Shown: positions 23,824 to 35,863, counted from the stretch's first letter. The stretch: 47,183 nt of DNA from Candidatus Competibacter phosphatis (GCF_012939995.1 NZ_SPMZ01000054.1:1-47183), one strand, 5' to 3'. Numbers and translations are program-made. Notes: generated by a model from the sequence alone, not told the origin.

Positions 23824-24058
23824 CACAGAATCGTGCACTGCATACCAAGAAGCTGACAAGAATCAGTCTATCCCATGTACAGTTGCGCGGAGCAAAGCAT
23901 GTTGGTCAGCCAATGCATCAAGCAGCTATCTGGTTAGCTCAATACGGAGGAAGACGATGTATGCAGGGACAGTCGGTAAGCAGGGCACAACAAAGTACTT
24001 CAGTTAGTGTTGTACGCAACACTCACAAAGAGCAGTAATACTCGGTATCTCAAGATGC

Positions 24059-25202
24059 TCACTCCTGCTCCAACAACTCCGCAACCGCCGCCGCCGCCTG
24101 CCGGCTGGCATCGCAACGCAATTGCGCGTGCAGCGCCTCAAACTCCACCATCAACTCTGAGCGGGCAACCGCATCATCCAACCAACGCAGCACCGCCGGA
24201 CCCAGATTATCCACCGTCGCCGCATCCTGCACGAACTCCGACACCAAAGTGCGTCCAGCCAGCAGATTCGGCAAAGCAAAATGCGACACCGTCAGTAACC
24301 GCCGGGCGATCCAGGCCGTCACCGGCGCCACCCGATACGCGACCACCATCGGCCGCTTGAGTAACATTGCCTCCAGCGTCGCGGTTCCCGATGCCAGCAA
24401 CACCACATCGGCGGCCGCCATCACCTCGCGGGATCGTCCCTGAACTAGGGTCAGCGGCAACATTGGAGTGCGTTCGGCTCGCATCGACTCCAATATCTCG
24501 AACAACTCGGGGGTCGCCGCCGGTAACAGAAAATGCACCTCCGGCCGCCGTGCCCATATCCAAGCCGCCGTATCCAGCAACAGCGGCCCCAAGCGACCCA
24601 CTTCGCCCCGGCGGCTGCCGGGCAACAAGGCAACGATGCGCCCCCCCGGTCGGCACCGCCAAGTGCAACGACTGTCTGGCAAGCAAGGGATCGTTATGCG
24701 GAGGGATGGTATCGGCCAGCGGATGACCGACATAACGCACCGGCACACCATGCCGCTGGTAGAACGCCGCCTCGAACGGCAGCAGGGTCAACATCAGATC
24801 GACTGACCGGGCGATCTTGCGCACCCGCCAAGGCCGCCACGCCCACACCGAAGGGCTGACATAATGTACGGTCGGAATACCGCAAATCCGCAGCCGGCGT
24901 TCCAAACCCAGATTGAAATCAGGTGCATCGATCCCGATGAACACCGCCGGTGGATCGGCAAGCAACTCCTGGTACAGTCGCCGCCGGATACGCAGCAATT
25001 CCGGCAAATGACGCAAGACCTCCACCAAGCCCATCACCGCCAACCGTTCCAAGGGCACCAAGCTACGCAATCCCTGCTTGATCATGCCGGGTCCGCCGAT
25101 GCCGCTGAAGCGGGCATGCGGGTAATGCGTCCTCAAGACGGCGATGAGGTCGGCACCCAGCAAATCGCCCGACAGCTCGCCGGCTACCAGCGCGATGTGC
25201 AT
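24059..25202 (-). CDS. lpxB: Lipid-A-disaccharide synthase (frame broken at a G7 run)
   Basis: Transfers UDP-2,3-diacylglucosamine onto lipid X to make the lipid A disaccharide. ATG 25202 begins [21 protein letters not shown], and [15 protein letters not shown] is the conserved central block. As read, the frame fails after HLAVPTGG. The second half ([18 protein letters not shown] to the stop at 24059) lies in the next frame. The C7 run 24641-24647 (G7 coding) is one base too long; six Gs restore about 380 residues (E. coli 382). The lpxD-fabZ-lpxA-lpxB order is standard, and the gene is essential in most Gram-negatives, so a base-call insertion is likely. Confidence 0.93.
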
Positions 25203-25216
25203 GAGCGGACACGCTC

Positions 25217-25990
25217 CTAGCGGACGATACCGTTGCGCGAAGGCACCGTCAAAAATTCGGCCAGCACCCCTAGCCGCGGCCATTCCACCGCCATTTCCCG
25301 AACCTTTTCGGTCGCCTCATCCAAGCGCATGTTGGAACGGTAGATCACTTTGTAGGCGCGACGGATCGCCTGAATCTCTTCATCGGGAAAACCACGGCGG
25401 CGCAACCCCTCGGCGTTGATGCCGTAGGGCTCGGCGCGATAGCCGGCCACGGTGACGTAAGGCGGTACATCCCGATGCACCCCACAGGCGAACCCGCAAA
25501 AACTATGAATCCCCAACCGGGTGAACTGGTACACCAGCGCGAACCCACCCAGCACCACATCGTCGTCGATATGGACATGGCCCGCCAGCGATGCGCCGTT
25601 GGCGAAAATGGTCCGGTCGCCGACCACGCAATCGTGGGCGATATGGACGTAGGCCATGATCCAGTTATCGTCGCCCAACCGGGTCAGGCCGGTGTCCTGC
25701 ACCGTGCCACGGTTGATCGTCACGAATTCGCGGATGGTGTTACGGTCACCGATCTCCAAGCGAGTCGGTTCGCCACCGTATTTCTTATCCTGCGGAACTT
25801 CGCCCAGCGAGCTGAACTGATAAATCCGGTTATCGCGACCAATCCGCGTCGGCCCCTGAATCACGACATGCGGACCGATCCAGGTGCCGGCGTCGATCTC
25901 CACGTCCGGACCGATGACGGAAAAGGGACCAACCGTCACATCCGCCGCCAATCGGGCCGAAGGGTCCACCACGGCGCGCGCATCGATCAC
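25217..25990 (-). CDS. lpxA: UDP-N-acetylglucosamine acyltransferase
   Basis: 257 residues from GTG 25990. This start gives [14 protein letters not shown], matching the family's M-I-D start, and overlaps the fabZ stop as GTGA; a longer in-frame start at 26014 is less likely. LpxA performs the first acylation of lipid A synthesis. Left-handed beta-helix hexapeptide repeats fill about residues 10-190 (for example [15 protein letters not shown]), and the catalytic His lies in [10 protein letters not shown]-terminal helical domain follows. It sits 14 bp before lpxB. Confidence 0.95.
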   Translation of the reverse strand: MIDARAVVDPSARLAADVTVGPFSVIGPDVEIDAGTWIGPHVVIQGPTRIGRDNRIYQFSSLGEVPQDKKYGGEPTRLEIGDRNTIREFVTINRGTVQDTGLTRLGDDNWIMAYVHIAHDCVVGDRTIFANGASLAGHVHIDDDVVLGGFALVYQFTRLGIHSFCGFACGVHRDVPPYVTVAGYRAEPYGINAEGLRRRGFPDEEIQAIRRAYKVIYRSNMRLDEATEKVREMAVEWPRLGVLAEFLTVPSRNGIVR

Positions 25991-26427
25991 AAGTCGATGC
26001 CTCGCTTGGCGCACATCAAATCAGCGCTCGCCGCCAATTGGCCATCCACCTTGGCTTCGCAGATGAACTTGCCGATGTCGCGTTTGATACGCTCCAGCCG
26101 CACTTCCAGGATCAATTGATCGCCTGGTCCAACCGGTCGCTTGAAGCGGGCGTTATCCACCCCGGCCAGGTAATACATCGACTGGCGATCCGGCCGTACA
26201 CCGTCGCTCTTGAATGCCAGAATCCCGGTCGCCTGCGCCAGCGCTTCCAGGATCAGCACGCCGGGCATGATCGGCCGTTGCGGGAAATGGCCGAGGAAAA
26301 ATGGCTCGTTGAAGCTGACGTTCTTGAGCCCAATCAGCGACAGCCCCGGTTCGATGGCCAGAACCCGGTCGACCAGTAAAAAGGGATACCGGTGCGGCAG
26401 GTATTCCAGAATTTCCTGAATATCCAT
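25987..26427 (-). CDS. fabZ: 3-hydroxyacyl-[acyl-carrier-protein] dehydratase FabZ
   Basis: 146 residues from ATG 26427 ([21 protein letters not shown]). A TTG three codons upstream (26436) has better spacing to GAGAGGA and is a real alternative. FabZ dehydrates 3-hydroxyacyl-ACP in fatty-acid elongation and balances flux with LpxA. The hotdog-fold active site is present: His in [12 protein letters not shown] and Glu in [10 protein letters not shown]. It overlaps lpxA and lies 21 bp after lpxD. Confidence 0.95.
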   Translation of the reverse strand: MDIQEILEYLPHRYPFLLVDRVLAIEPGLSLIGLKNVSFNEPFFLGHFPQRPIMPGVLILEALAQATGILAFKSDGVRPDRQSMYYLAGVDNARFKRPVGPGDQLILEVRLERIKRDIGKFICEAKVDGQLAASADLMCAKRGIDL

Positions 26428-26448
26428 CGATTCCAAAACCTTATCCTC

Positions 26449-27477
26449 TCAAATGGAGCCATTTTTACTGATTTTTTCCAGTGCCGCCACGCGCCGGAAC
26501 AGCTCGTCCAAGCGACGCAGGCGGGCGCTGATCTTGTTCCAAAGTCGGTTCGGCTCCACCGCCAAACCCGAAGAATAGGCACCCGGTTCGGCGATGGATC
26601 GGGCCACCAGCGACATACCGGTCACTTGCACGCGATCGGCGATCTCCAGATGGCCGGCGACGCCGACCCCGCCGCCGAGCATGCAATGGCGCCCGATGCG
26701 GGCGCTGCCCGCGATGCCGACGCAACCGGCCAACGCGCTGTGGGCGCCAACCCGCACGTTGTGGGCAATCTGAATCTGATTATCCAGCTTGACCCCCTCC
26801 TCGATCACGGTATCTTCCAGGGCACCGCGATCGATCGTGGTATTGGCGCCGATCTCGACATCGTCGCCGACCCAGACGCCGCCGAGCTGGGGCACCTTGA
26901 CCCAGCGTCCATCCGGCCCGAGCGCCAGACCGAAACCGTCGCTGCCGATCACCGCGCCCGGATGCACCAGCACCCGCCGGCCGATATGAACGCGGTGACA
27001 CAGGGTCACCTGTGCCACCAATCGCGTTTCGGCACCCACCACCGTCTGCTCGCCAATCACGCAGTTGGGACCGACGCATACCCCCTCGCCCACCACCGCG
27101 CCGGCCTCCACCGTACACTGCGGACCGATCCAGGCACTGGCCGCAACCTGGGCGCTGGGATCGACCCAAGCCGTGGGATGAATCCCGCCATGCGACCTAG
27201 TGGTCGGCACGAACAAGGCTGCGGCTCGAGCATAGGCGACATGTGGGTTGGTGGCCACCAGAGCTGGCACCGGGCAGTACGCGGCATCTTCGGGCGACAA
27301 AATCACAGCCGCCGCCTGCGTATGAGCCAGAAACGGGCGATAGCGTGGGTGAGTCAGGAAGCTGATCTGGCCGGACTCCGCACCGTTCAGAGGTGCCACG
27401 CCGGTGATGACGGTCGTGGCGTCACACCCTTGCAAGCGGGCGTTCGCCGCCGCCGCCACCTCACCCAGCGTGGTCAT
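26449..27477 (-). CDS. lpxD: UDP-3-O-acylglucosamine N-acyltransferase
   Basis: 342 residues, matching E. coli (341). It adds the second acyl chain in lipid A synthesis. An N-terminal uridine-binding domain (about 1-100, with [12 protein letters not shown]) precedes a left-handed beta-helix of hexapeptide repeats (about 105-290). The catalytic His lies in [17 protein letters not shown]-terminal helix (about 315-340) follows. It starts 5 bp after the skp stop, so it is in the bamA-skp-lpxD operon. Confidence 0.96.
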   Translation of the reverse strand: MTTLGEVAAAANARLQGCDATTVITGVAPLNGAESGQISFLTHPRYRPFLAHTQAAAVILSPEDAAYCPVPALVATNPHVAYARAAALFVPTTRSHGGIHPTAWVDPSAQVAASAWIGPQCTVEAGAVVGEGVCVGPNCVIGEQTVVGAETRLVAQVTLCHRVHIGRRVLVHPGAVIGSDGFGLALGPDGRWVKVPQLGGVWVGDDVEIGANTTIDRGALEDTVIEEGVKLDNQIQIAHNVRVGAHSALAGCVGIAGSARIGRHCMLGGGVGVAGHLEIADRVQVTGMSLVARSIAEPGAYSSGLAVEPNRLWNKISARLRRLDELFRRVAALEKISKNGSI

Positions 27478-27482
27478 CGGGA

Positions 27483-27989
27483 TTATCTGGACGTGAGACG
27501 CTTCAAAACCTTGTCGGTGGCATCCACCTGTGGGCTGGCATACAGCGTTGCGCTATCGTTAATCACCAGGTCGAAACCTTCTTCCTTGGCGACACTATTG
27601 ATCACATCCAGCACTTGCTTCTGGAACTTGCCCAGTTCCTCGTTGCGACGCAGGTTGAAATCCTCGCGGAACTCATCGCTGGTCCGCTTCAATTCCCGAG
27701 CCTGATTGCGGATGTCGCCCTCCAGATTGCGGCGCTGACTGTCGCTCATGACCGCCCCATCTTTGCTCAGTTTCTCCTCCAATCGACGCAACGACTTCTG
27801 CGCCTCGACCAACCCTTTTTGCCGTGGCGCGAATTCTTGTTCCAGCCGCTTGCTGGCCGATTCAGCTTGCGGCGCGCTACTCAGAATCTTGGCGATGCTG
27901 ACGAAACCGATTTTCAAATCGGCCGCCTGGACCAACGAAAGGGGCAGCGCCAGGGCGGTCGCGGCCAACAATCTGTACATAGGCTTCAC
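27483..27989 (-). CDS. skp: Periplasmic chaperone Skp/OmpH
   Basis: 168 residues from GTG 27989, chosen because GGAGG (28001-27997) stands 7 nt before it; ATG 27980 is three codons later. The N-terminus [19 protein letters not shown] is a cleavable signal peptide, then [13 protein letters not shown] begins the mature protein. The middle (about 45-130) is highly charged and coiled-coil, forming the tentacles that hold unfolded outer-membrane proteins. It lies between bamA and lpxD, matching its role of delivering porins to BamA. Confidence 0.92.
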   Translation of the reverse strand: MKPMYRLLAATALALPLSLVQAADLKIGFVSIAKILSSAPQAESASKRLEQEFAPRQKGLVEAQKSLRRLEEKLSKDGAVMSDSQRRNLEGDIRNQARELKRTSDEFREDFNLRRNEELGKFQKQVLDVINSVAKEEGFDLVINDSATLYASPQVDATDKVLKRLTSR

Positions 27990-28056
27990 TCGATAACCTC
28001 CATCAAAAAAAACACGAATATACATCAGCAAGTTAAAAATCGCCTTCTATCCCGCA

Positions 28057-30345
28057 TCAGTTGAACGGCACGCCAAAGGAGAATTGGAAAACCTCCGTCT
28101 CATCGTCCGGCTTGTCATTGAACGGAGCGGCGACACTCACCGCGATGGGGCCCAGCGGAGACAGCCACAACCCGGCGATACCGACCGAATAACGCAGTTC
28201 GTTGGCATCGAAATCACTCGGGGTCGCGAAGACGTTACCGACATCGAAGAACACCGCCGTCCGCACGTTTTCCGATTTTTCCAAAAACGGCACCGGCAAG
28301 ATCAGCTGCGTGCTGGCGACGGTCTTGAACGCGCCACCACTCGGTTCATTGTCGCTGTAACGGGGACCCAGTGTATTGGCCTTGTAACCCCGCACCGACC
28401 GCAGCCCACCCGCGTAAAAATTCTCGAAGAAGGGCAAGCCATCGGTATTACCGTAACCGTCGCCATAGCCGATATCCGTGCTCAGCGACCAAGTCAACCA
28501 TCGGGCGAAGGGGTAGTACATTACGCCCCGGTAGTTGAGTTTGTAGTATTCCGCATCGCTACCCGGCACGGCGAGTTCGGTAGAAATTTGATTCAGGCTA
28601 CCGCTGGTCGGAAAAACAACCCGGTCGCGGGTATCGCGCGCCCAAGTGGCATCCAGCTTGAACTCATTGAAAGTGTCGCCGTTCTGGTCGATATAATCGA
28701 AAATTTCAACGGGCGTGCCGGTCGTCGTATCGATCGTAACATGATCGTAGCCGGGCAACAGCACCAACGTATCGAATTCGTTGAGCGGGAACCCGAAACT
28801 GACCTGAACACCGTAGTTGTTGAGTACGTAGTCGGCGGTATTGATCTGCGAGGCATCGATATTTCGATAGTAAAGCCGGAACCCACGGCTGACGCCATCC
28901 GGCGTAAAGTAGGGATTATTATAGAAAATACTGTAGTTTTCGCCATAGTCGGCCCTGTTGAGCACCACGCTCATCTGATTGCCGGTGCCGAGAAAATTGT
29001 TCTGGGTCACACTCGCATTCAGCAACAACCCCGAATCCTGGCCGTAGCCGATGCCAAACATCAGGCTCCCCGACGGGCGCTCGACGACGGTGTAATTCAC
29101 ATCGACCTGATCGTTAGTTCCGGGCACGGCCGGCGTCTCGGCACTGACGCTCTCCAGATACTCCAGGCGTTGCAGGCGCGTCTTGGAACGATCGAGATCC
29201 TTGGTCGAAACCCAGGCGCCTTCCGCCTGGCGCAGTTCCCGCCGCAACACATCGTCCTGGGTCTTGATATTGCCCTGAAAATTGATGCGCCGCGCATAAA
29301 CTCGCTGGCCCGGATCCACCATGAAGTTCAAGGTGACTTTGCGGGTTTCGTCGTTGACCTGGGGAACCGTATTGATATTGGCGAACGCATAGCCATCCTC
29401 GCCCAGACGCTCGCTCAATTTCTTGGTGGTTTCGGCCATCTTGGCGCGGGAAAAGGTTTCGCCCGCCTCGATCGTAATCAACTTCCGCAAATCCGACTCG
29501 GGAACATCCCCGAAATTACCGGTCAGTAGGATGTCCTCAATGGTGTAGGGCTCGCCCTCGGTGATGTTGATGGTGATGTAGACATCTTTCTTGTCGGGGG
29601 TGATCGAAACCTGCGTGGAATCGACGTTGAACTTGAGATAACCCCGATCCAGATAAAAGGAGCGCAGCGTCTCGATGTCCGCCGCCAGTTTCTGCTTGGA
29701 GTACTGATCGTCCTTGCTGAAAAAGGACAGCCAACCGGTGGTGGAGGACTGCAGCAACCCCAACAGTTCCTTATCGGAAAAAGCCTGATTGCCGACGATG
29801 TTGATCTGACCGATGCTGGCCACCGCGCCTTCCGAAATCTCGATGGTAATGGCAACGCGATTGCGCTCCAGCGGTCGTACCTGGCTGTCGATCCGCACCG
29901 CGTAACGACCGCGACTGTAATACTGCCGCAGTAGTTCCTGCTCCACCTTGTCGAGCAGGGAACGGTCGAAAACCCGGCCTTCGACCAAGCCGACCTCGGC
30001 CAGCGCCTTTTTCAGGTCGTCGGTGCTGATATCCTCATTGCCGGTGATCCGAACCTCGGAAATCGCCGGACGCTCGATCACGGTCACCACCAACACACTG
30101 CCTTTGCGTTCCAGGCTGACATCGCTGAAGAATCCGGTCTTGAACAGCGCGCGGATGATTTCCGGATATTCCTGCTCGGAAACCGACGAACCGACCTGCA
30201 CCGGCAGGTAGTTGAAAACGGTACCGGCGGAAATACGCTGCAGACCATCGACCTGGATGTCCTGCACGACGAATTCGCCGGCTCGCGCCCCGCAGGCCAC
30301 GACCATCAGACCGAAAGAAAGAATCAGGCGACGATACAAGTTCAT
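28057..30345 (-). CDS. bamA: Outer membrane protein assembly factor BamA
   Basis: 762 residues. A signal peptide ([22 protein letters not shown]) precedes five POTRA repeats (about 25-425), which receive substrates in the periplasm, and a C-terminal beta-barrel (about 430-762). The conserved barrel motif VRGY is present in [12 protein letters not shown]. The protein ends in the expected aromatic-containing strand ([10 protein letters not shown]). It inserts beta-barrel proteins into the outer membrane. It starts 37 bp after rseP and is followed by skp, the usual order. Confidence 0.97.
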   Translation of the reverse strand: MNLYRRLILSFGLMVVACGARAGEFVVQDIQVDGLQRISAGTVFNYLPVQVGSSVSEQEYPEIIRALFKTGFFSDVSLERKGSVLVVTVIERPAISEVRITGNEDISTDDLKKALAEVGLVEGRVFDRSLLDKVEQELLRQYYSRGRYAVRIDSQVRPLERNRVAITIEISEGAVASIGQINIVGNQAFSDKELLGLLQSSTTGWLSFFSKDDQYSKQKLAADIETLRSFYLDRGYLKFNVDSTQVSITPDKKDVYITINITEGEPYTIEDILLTGNFGDVPESDLRKLITIEAGETFSRAKMAETTKKLSERLGEDGYAFANINTVPQVNDETRKVTLNFMVDPGQRVYARRINFQGNIKTQDDVLRRELRQAEGAWVSTKDLDRSKTRLQRLEYLESVSAETPAVPGTNDQVDVNYTVVERPSGSLMFGIGYGQDSGLLLNASVTQNNFLGTGNQMSVVLNRADYGENYSIFYNNPYFTPDGVSRGFRLYYRNIDASQINTADYVLNNYGVQVSFGFPLNEFDTLVLLPGYDHVTIDTTTGTPVEIFDYIDQNGDTFNEFKLDATWARDTRDRVVFPTSGSLNQISTELAVPGSDAEYYKLNYRGVMYYPFARWLTWSLSTDIGYGDGYGNTDGLPFFENFYAGGLRSVRGYKANTLGPRYSDNEPSGGAFKTVASTQLILPVPFLEKSENVRTAVFFDVGNVFATPSDFDANELRYSVGIAGLWLSPLGPIAVSVAAPFNDKPDDETEVFQFSFGVPFN

Positions 30346-30382
30346 AAGTAGGTGATTACCCCAAGGCCCGGGCGATTGGTTC

Positions 30383-31747
30383 TTATCCGATGATACGACT
30401 GAAGTCGTTGAACAGGGCCAGTCCCATCAACAGCAGCAAAACGGCGATCCCCACTTGCTGCCCCAGACTCTGTACCGTTTCCGACAGCGGACTGCCCTTG
30501 ATCAGTTCGATCAGGTAATACAGCAAGTGGCCGCCGTCCAACACCGGCACCGGCAGCAGGTTCAACACCCCCAGGCTGATGCTGACCAGGGCCAGCAACG
30601 ACACGAACGCGATCAAACCGGCGCTGGCCGCCTGACCGGCGAACCGCGCGATGGTCAACGGACCGCTGAGGTTGTCCAGCGAGGCCCTGCCGACCAACAT
30701 TCGTCCCAACATGCGCAGGGTCAGCAACGAGATGTCCCAAGTCTTACCGATCGCCGCGCCGACCGCGTCCAGCGGACCATAACGTACCACGACCCGCAAG
30801 TTCCGGGCGAGGTCTTCCGGCATATCGGCGACGGCGCCGATGAACCCGACCCGCTGGCCTCGTTCGTCTTCCCGCGCGTCGGGGATCAACTCCAGCGACC
30901 GCTCGACCCCTTCGCGCTCGATGCGCGCACTGAAAGCTTGGCTGGGATGCCGCTCGATCACCTCACGCCATTGCCGCCAATCCGCGATTGGTTTGCCGTC
31001 GGCCAACACGATCCGGTCACCCGGCCGCAAGCCAGCCCGCTCGGCCGCGCCGTCGCGCATCACCTGGCCGATCACCGCCGGCAATACCGGTTGCCAGGGC
31101 ACCAGCCCAACCCGTTCGAAAACCTGCGCCGGATCGGCCAACCCCTGGGACTCGCGGGTATCCAAGGTACGGATTCGAGTCCGGTCGTCGGCATCCAGCA
31201 CTTCGACTTCGATCGCCTCCCCGGTCATGGCCCGATCCACCAACGCCAGCATCACCGCGCCCAGTGTCGGAGTCGCTTTACCGTCGACGGCCATCACCAG
31301 GTCGCCCTTGCGAAAATCGCCCGCTTCGGCCAACGACTTCGGTCGCGGCTCGTCCAGCAATGGTTTGACCCCCGGTATGCCCACCATGAACATGAAGGCA
31401 TACGCGAGCACGGCGAACAGAAAATTAAAGGCGGGTCCGGCCAACACGATGGCGATGCGCGAACCCACCGGCTGGCGATTGAAAGCCCATTGCCGTTCGT
31501 CCGGCGCCACTTCGCCTTCACGCTCGTCCAGCATCTTCACATAGCCACCCAAGGGTAGCACGGCAATCGCATACTCCACACCATCCCGACCAATCCGTCG
31601 CCAGAGCGGCCGGCCGAAACCGATGGAAAACCTCAAGACCTTGACGCCCAGGCGCCGCGCGACCCAGAAATGACCGAATTCATGGACGGTGATCAACACC
31701 CCCAGGGTGACGATCAAGGCCAGCGCCGAAATCAGCGAATTGCTCAT
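30383..31747 (-). CDS. rseP: Site-2 intramembrane protease RseP
   Basis: 454 residues from ATG 31747, placed one base after the dxr stop and preceded by GGAGGTGTGAG. The zinc site HEFGH (residues 22-26) lies in the first membrane helix and LDGGH in a C-terminal helix. Two PDZ domains lie between them in the periplasm (about 115-310). RseP cleaves the anti-sigma factor RseA inside the membrane to release sigma-E, which responds to outer-membrane protein stress, and bamA follows immediately. Length is normal (E. coli 450). Confidence 0.96.
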   Translation of the reverse strand: MSNSLISALALIVTLGVLITVHEFGHFWVARRLGVKVLRFSIGFGRPLWRRIGRDGVEYAIAVLPLGGYVKMLDEREGEVAPDERQWAFNRQPVGSRIAIVLAGPAFNFLFAVLAYAFMFMVGIPGVKPLLDEPRPKSLAEAGDFRKGDLVMAVDGKATPTLGAVMLALVDRAMTGEAIEVEVLDADDRTRIRTLDTRESQGLADPAQVFERVGLVPWQPVLPAVIGQVMRDGAAERAGLRPGDRIVLADGKPIADWRQWREVIERHPSQAFSARIEREGVERSLELIPDAREDERGQRVGFIGAVADMPEDLARNLRVVVRYGPLDAVGAAIGKTWDISLLTLRMLGRMLVGRASLDNLSGPLTIARFAGQAASAGLIAFVSLLALVSISLGVLNLLPVPVLDGGHLLYYLIELIKGSPLSETVQSLGQQVGIAVLLLLMGLALFNDFSRIIG

Positions 31748-31748
31748 C

Positions 31749-32948
31749 TCACACCTCCAACGTCCGGGCGGCGATCCAGCGGGCGACGACGGTTCGTGCC
31801 TGTGAGTCGCCGGCGAGAATCGCCGCCAGTTCTTCGGCCGCGCTCGTGGGCACCCGTTCCAAGGCATGCTCCACCACGGCGGCGATGTCGGTGAAGCGAA
31901 TGCGCCGATCGAGGAAGGCTTGAACCGCGACTTCGTTGGCGGCATTCAGCACCGCCGGCGCGGTTCCGCCGGCTTCCAGTGCGGCGAAGGCCAACCGCAA
32001 ACAGGGAAAACGGGCGAAATCGGGCGCCTGAAATTCCAGTTTCCCCAAGCGGGCAAAATCCAGGAAGGTCACCCCGGAGGCCAAGCGCCGCGGCCAGGCC
32101 AGGGCATGGGCGATGGGGGTGCGCATATCGGGATTTCCCAATTGCGCCAGCACCGAACCATCCTGATATTCGACCATCGAGTGGATCACGCTCTGCGGAT
32201 GCACCACTACCTCGATCGCCGCCGTCGGTGCTTCGAACAACCAGTGCGCCTCGATGACCTCCAGCCCCTTGTTCATCATGGTGGCGGAATCGACCGAAAT
32301 CTTGCGGCCCATGTTCCAATTGGGATGGGCGCAAGCCTGCTCGGGGGTGGCATCCGCCAATTGGGCCAGTGGCGCGGTTCGAAACGGTCCGCCGGAACCG
32401 GTCAGCAACAGCCGGCGCACCCCGGCGGCGGCGAGGCCGATACTCGCGAAATCCGCCGGCAAACATTGAAACAAGGCGTTGTGCTCGCTGTCGATCGGCA
32501 GCAGCTCCGCGCCGTGCTGACGGATCGCCGCCATGAACAGCGGCCCAGCCATGACCAGCGCCTCCTTGTTGGCCAGCAGCACCCGCTTGCCGGCCCGCGC
32601 CGCCGCCAGGGTCGGCGGCAGACCGGCCGCGCCGACGATGGCCGCCATCACATAAGCGACTTCGGGCAGGGTTGCCGCGCGCTCCAGTCCCGAGACGCCG
32701 GCCAGCACTTCGACCGACTGGCCCGCCACCCGCAACCGTTCCCGCAACCGTTCGGCGGCGGCGGTATCGGCCAGCACCGCAACATCCGGTTCGTGCATCA
32801 GACACTGCTGGAATAGCGCCTCGACATCCCGGTGAGCGGTCAGGGCCGCGACCCGGAAACGGTCGGGATGGCGTCGCAGCACATCGAGAGTGCTAACACC
32901 GATCGAACCGGTCGACCCCAGGATGGCGACTCCGATACGCTCGCTCAT
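31749..32948 (-). CDS. dxr: 1-deoxy-D-xylulose 5-phosphate reductoisomerase
   Basis: 399 residues (E. coli 398). It converts DXP to MEP with NADPH, the committed step of non-mevalonate isoprenoid synthesis. The NADPH-binding loop [15 protein letters not shown] is at residues 9-23, metal ligands lie in [14 protein letters not shown], and [21 protein letters not shown] is the conserved substrate loop (split as [12 protein letters not shown] and TMMNKGLE). It overlaps the cdsA stop by 4 bp. Its position after cdsA follows the Pseudomonas-type order rather than E. coli. Confidence 0.97.
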   Translation of the reverse strand: MSERIGVAILGSTGSIGVSTLDVLRRHPDRFRVAALTAHRDVEALFQQCLMHEPDVAVLADTAAAERLRERLRVAGQSVEVLAGVSGLERAATLPEVAYVMAAIVGAAGLPPTLAAARAGKRVLLANKEALVMAGPLFMAAIRQHGAELLPIDSEHNALFQCLPADFASIGLAAAGVRRLLLTGSGGPFRTAPLAQLADATPEQACAHPNWNMGRKISVDSATMMNKGLEVIEAHWLFEAPTAAIEVVVHPQSVIHSMVEYQDGSVLAQLGNPDMRTPIAHALAWPRRLASGVTFLDFARLGKLEFQAPDFARFPCLRLAFAALEAGGTAPAVLNAANEVAVQAFLDRRIRFTDIAAVVEHALERVPTSAAEELAAILAGDSQARTVVARWIAARTLEV

Positions 32949-33757
32949 CCCCGCATTCCGTACAGCCCCAGCAGGAATATCGGCGCGGCGGCGGTCAGAC
33001 TGTCGACCCGATCGAGCACGCCGCCGTGGCCGGGCAGTAGCGTACCGCTATCCTTCATGCCGCATTGTCGCTTCAGCATGCTCTCGAACAGATCTCCAAC
33101 GATGGAAAAACCGACCGTCACCATGCAGATCGCCACGAACCAGGGCCAGCGCGCGCCCACACCCAACACCGCCGCGCCGGCCAGCGCGAACATCAGCGCG
33201 GCCATGCCGGCGCCCAGCGCTCCTTCCCATGTCTTGCCCGGGCTGATGGTGACCGCCAGCTTGCGCCGCCCCCAGCGGCGGCCAGCGAAATAGGCACCGA
33301 TATCGGCGATCCAGACCAGCAGAAACAGGAATAGCACATAGGCCGGTCCAAATTCGTCCCGCAGCGCCATGAATGCCACCCAGGGCGCCGCCAGCACGAT
33401 CACGCCGGCCACCGCGACGGTTGCCGAGCGGTCCTCTTGACGTGTGGGGCGTGTGGCGTAGCGCCACATCCAAAACAGGGCATAGCACCAGCCGGCCAAC
33501 ACGCAGCCCAGCAAACCGACGACGAAGGCGGCGTTGCCCACCCACGGCCAGAACGCCAGGATCAGGGTCAGCACCAATCCGCCGTACACCAAGCGGTGAC
33601 GCAGCCCGTTCAACCTCGCCAATCCGGCCCATTCCCAGGCGCCCAGCAGGATCACCGCCAGCAGCAGCAGGCCGAAACCAGCTAGCGGTAGTTTCAGCAC
33701 CGCCCAGACCACCAGTATGGCCAGCACGACCGCCGTGACGATTCGCTGTTTAAGCAT
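32945..33757 (-). CDS. cdsA: Phosphatidate cytidylyltransferase
   Basis: 270 residues from ATG 33757 ([20 protein letters not shown]), chosen over an upstream ATG because it matches the family start and overlaps the uppS stop by only 8 bp. It makes CDP-diacylglycerol for phospholipid synthesis. About eight hydrophobic segments are visible. The CDP-OH-type signature [18 protein letters not shown] followed by LDRVDSL is near the C-terminus and contains the catalytic Asp residues. Confidence 0.95.
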   Translation of the reverse strand: MLKQRIVTAVVLAILVVWAVLKLPLAGFGLLLLAVILLGAWEWAGLARLNGLRHRLVYGGLVLTLILAFWPWVGNAAFVVGLLGCVLAGWCYALFWMWRYATRPTRQEDRSATVAVAGVIVLAAPWVAFMALRDEFGPAYVLFLFLLVWIADIGAYFAGRRWGRRKLAVTISPGKTWEGALGAGMAALMFALAGAAVLGVGARWPWFVAICMVTVGFSIVGDLFESMLKRQCGMKDSGTLLPGHGGVLDRVDSLTAAAPIFLLGLYGMRG

Positions 33758-34514
33758 GTTGGTTTTGCGCCACCTGTTCGGCGGTCCGACCGAACCGCCG
33801 CTGCCGGCTGGCGAACGCGGCGCAAGCAGATTCCAAATCGCCGTCATCGTAATCCGGCCACAATCGGTCGGTAAAATACAGCTCGGCATACGCCATCTGC
33901 CACAGCAGAAAATTGCTGATGCGCTGCTCGCCGCCGGTGCGGATGAACAGATCCGGTTCAGGCAGATCGGACAAACAGGTAAAGGAATGCAGGACAGCCG
34001 GCGTGATGTCGCCCGGTTGTAATCGGCCTTCCAGCACGGCTTCGGACACCCGGCGCGCCGCCTGGGCCAGATCCCAGCGCCCGCCGTAATTGGCGGCGAT
34101 GACCAGGGTCAACCCGGTGTTGGCGGCGGTCCGCCGCTCGGCCTTGACGATGTAATCCTGCAGATTTTCGGGAAAGGCCCTGTAATCGCCGATGAAACGC
34201 AACCGCACGTTGGCGGTGTCCAGTCGACGGATTTCGCCGCGCAGGGTGGTCAGAAACAGCTTCAACAACACCTCGACTTCCGGTCGCGGCCGCCGCCAGT
34301 TTTCGCTGCTGAAGGCAAACAGCGTCAGCACTTCGATGTCGCGCTCGCTGCACGCCCGCACGATCCGGCGCACGGCCTTAGCACCCTCTCGGTGGCCCGC
34401 CGTGCGTGGCAGAGACCGCTGCTGCGCCCAACGACCGTTGCCATCCATGACGATGGCGATATGGCGAGGTAACGGCTGGCACGGCGCCCGTGACATCGGG
34501 ACGTCAACCGACAT
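33750..34514 (-). CDS. uppS: Undecaprenyl diphosphate synthase
   Basis: 254 residues (E. coli 253). This cis-prenyltransferase makes the C55 carrier for peptidoglycan and O-antigen. The signature HIAIVMDGNGRWA contains the catalytic Asp, GHREGAKAVR and FAFSSENWRRP follow, and the C-terminal substrate region is DLFIRTGGEQRISNFLLWQ. It is placed between frr and cdsA. Confidence 0.97.
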   Translation of the reverse strand: MSVDVPMSRAPCQPLPRHIAIVMDGNGRWAQQRSLPRTAGHREGAKAVRRIVRACSERDIEVLTLFAFSSENWRRPRPEVEVLLKLFLTTLRGEIRRLDTANVRLRFIGDYRAFPENLQDYIVKAERRTAANTGLTLVIAANYGGRWDLAQAARRVSEAVLEGRLQPGDITPAVLHSFTCLSDLPEPDLFIRTGGEQRISNFLLWQMAYAELYFTDRLWPDYDDGDLESACAAFASRQRRFGRTAEQVAQNQHA

Positions 34515-34568
34515 TCGAGAGCTTCCTCGTCAGGTTCGCACTCACCGCAGACAACCCGCGCCGACGCT

Positions 34569-35126
34569 TCAAATTTCCATCAATTCGGCTTCCTTGGCCG
34601 CAAGTACCTTGTCCACGTCCTGAATGTGTCGGTCGGTGAGTTTCTGAGTCTCGTCCTGGGCCTGCCGTTCCGCGTCCTCGGCGATCTTCTTTTCCTTGAG
34701 CAAAGCCTTGAGTTGGTTGTTGGCGTCGCGGCGAATGTTGCGAATCGCCACCTTGGCGCCTTCGCCTTCCTGCCGAACCACCTTGACCAGATCGCGGCGG
34801 CGCTCCTCGGTCAGCGCCGGCAGCGGCACCCGGATTACCGTCCCGGCGGACGCGGGATTCAAACCTAGATCGGACTTCAAGATAGCCTTCTCGATCGGTC
34901 CCACCATGTTTTTTTCCCACGGTGTCACCAACAGCGTGCGTGCGTCGCTGACGCCGACCGAAGCCACCTGGCCCAGCGGCACCTCGCTGCCGTAGTAGCT
35001 GACCGTAATGTGATCCAGCAGGCTGGCATGCGCGCGGCCGGTTCGCAGCTTGGTCAATTCCTGCTTGAGGCTATCCACGCTCTTGGCCATCCGGTCAGCG
35101 GCTTCTTTCTTGATGTCATCGATCAT
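34569..35126 (-). CDS. frr: Ribosome recycling factor
   Basis: 185 residues from ATG 35126 ([20 protein letters not shown]), exactly the E. coli length. An ATG three codons upstream (35135) overlaps the pyrH stop but lacks room for a ribosome site. With EF-G it splits the post-termination ribosome. Motifs include [31 protein letters not shown] and [14 protein letters not shown]. It is the fourth gene of the rpsB-tsf-pyrH-frr set. Confidence 0.97.
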   Translation of the reverse strand: MIDDIKKEAADRMAKSVDSLKQELTKLRTGRAHASLLDHITVSYYGSEVPLGQVASVGVSDARTLLVTPWEKNMVGPIEKAILKSDLGLNPASAGTVIRVPLPALTEERRRDLVKVVRQEGEGAKVAIRNIRRDANNQLKALLKEKKIAEDAERQAQDETQKLTDRHIQDVDKVLAAKEAELMEI

Positions 35127-35131
35127 GATCG

Positions 35132-35863
35132 TCATTCCCGCACCACGGTGGTGCCCACGCTCTCGCCGCACACGACCCGCACCAGGTCCCCGTGGCGATT
35201 GATGTTGAAAACTTTCAGCGGTATGTCGTTTTCCCGGCACATGACAATAGCCGTGGCATCCATCACCTGTAGCTTGCGCGCCAGGGCTTCGTCGTAAGTC
35301 AGCCGATCGTAACGCAGCGCCTTGGGATCCTTGAACGGATCCGCCGAATAGATACCGTCCACCTTGGTCGCCTTGAGCATCACCTCGGCGTTGACCTCGA
35401 TGGCCCGCAGGCTGGCGGCGGAGTCGGTGGTGAAAAAGGGGTTGCCGGTGCCGGCGGCAAAAATCACCACTCGGCCCTTTTCCAGATGGCGGATGGCGCG
35501 ACGGCGAATGTAGTCCTCGCAAACCTCGTTGATGCGGATCGCCGACATCACTCGGGTGAACACCCCCAGTCGCTCCAGGGTATCCTGCATCGCCAGCGAG
35601 TTCATGACCGTGGCCAGCATGCCCATGTGGTCGGCCGCGACTCGATCCATACCCTTCTTGGCCAGCCCGGCCCCTCGAAACAGGTTGCCGCCACCGATGA
35701 CCATGCCCACTTCAACGCCGAGCTGGCACAGCTCCCGCACCTCGCCGGCAATGCGCGCCAGCACGTCGGGATCGATGCCATAGTCGCCCTCGCCCATCAG
35801 GACTTCACCGCTGAGCTTGAGAAGAATTCGCTTGAACGTTGGTCTGGAATCCAGCATGGGCAT
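35132..35863 (-). CDS. pyrH: Uridylate kinase
   Basis: 243 residues (E. coli 241). A hexameric enzyme of the amino-acid kinase fold that phosphorylates UMP to UDP. Motifs: [14 protein letters not shown] at the N-terminus, [10 protein letters not shown] for nucleotide binding, [13 protein letters not shown], and [13 protein letters not shown] near the C-terminus. A 77-bp gap separates it from tsf upstream, and frr follows with near-overlap. Confidence 0.97.
   Translation of the reverse strand: MPMLDSRPTFKRILLKLSGEVLMGEGDYGIDPDVLARIAGEVRELCQLGVEVGMVIGGGNLFRGAGLAKKGMDRVAADHMGMLATVMNSLAMQDTLERLGVFTRVMSAIRINEVCEDYIRRRAIRHLEKGRVVIFAAGTGNPFFTTDSAASLRAIEVNAEVMLKATKVDGIYSADPFKDPKALRYDRLTYDEALARKLQVMDATAIVMCRENDIPLKVFNINRHGDLVRVVCGESVGTTVVRE

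Larger units (their letters stand above)
23712..24058. other. Gene-free tail of the accessory island
   Basis: This 347-bp stretch between the haloperoxidase and lpxB has no supported gene. It contains an attC-like segment (23728-23791), an 11-bp hairpin (23799-23823) and a second hairpin AGTGTTG/CAACACT with TACG loop (24006-24023), which lies 36 bp past the converging lpxB stop. A weak 93-codon frame (23726-24007) has no recognisable protein character. Confidence 0.5.

Noticed and set aside
23726..24007. 93-codon frame after the haloperoxidase
   Set aside because: It runs through an attC-like segment and a perfect hairpin, has no good ribosome site and no recognisable protein features.
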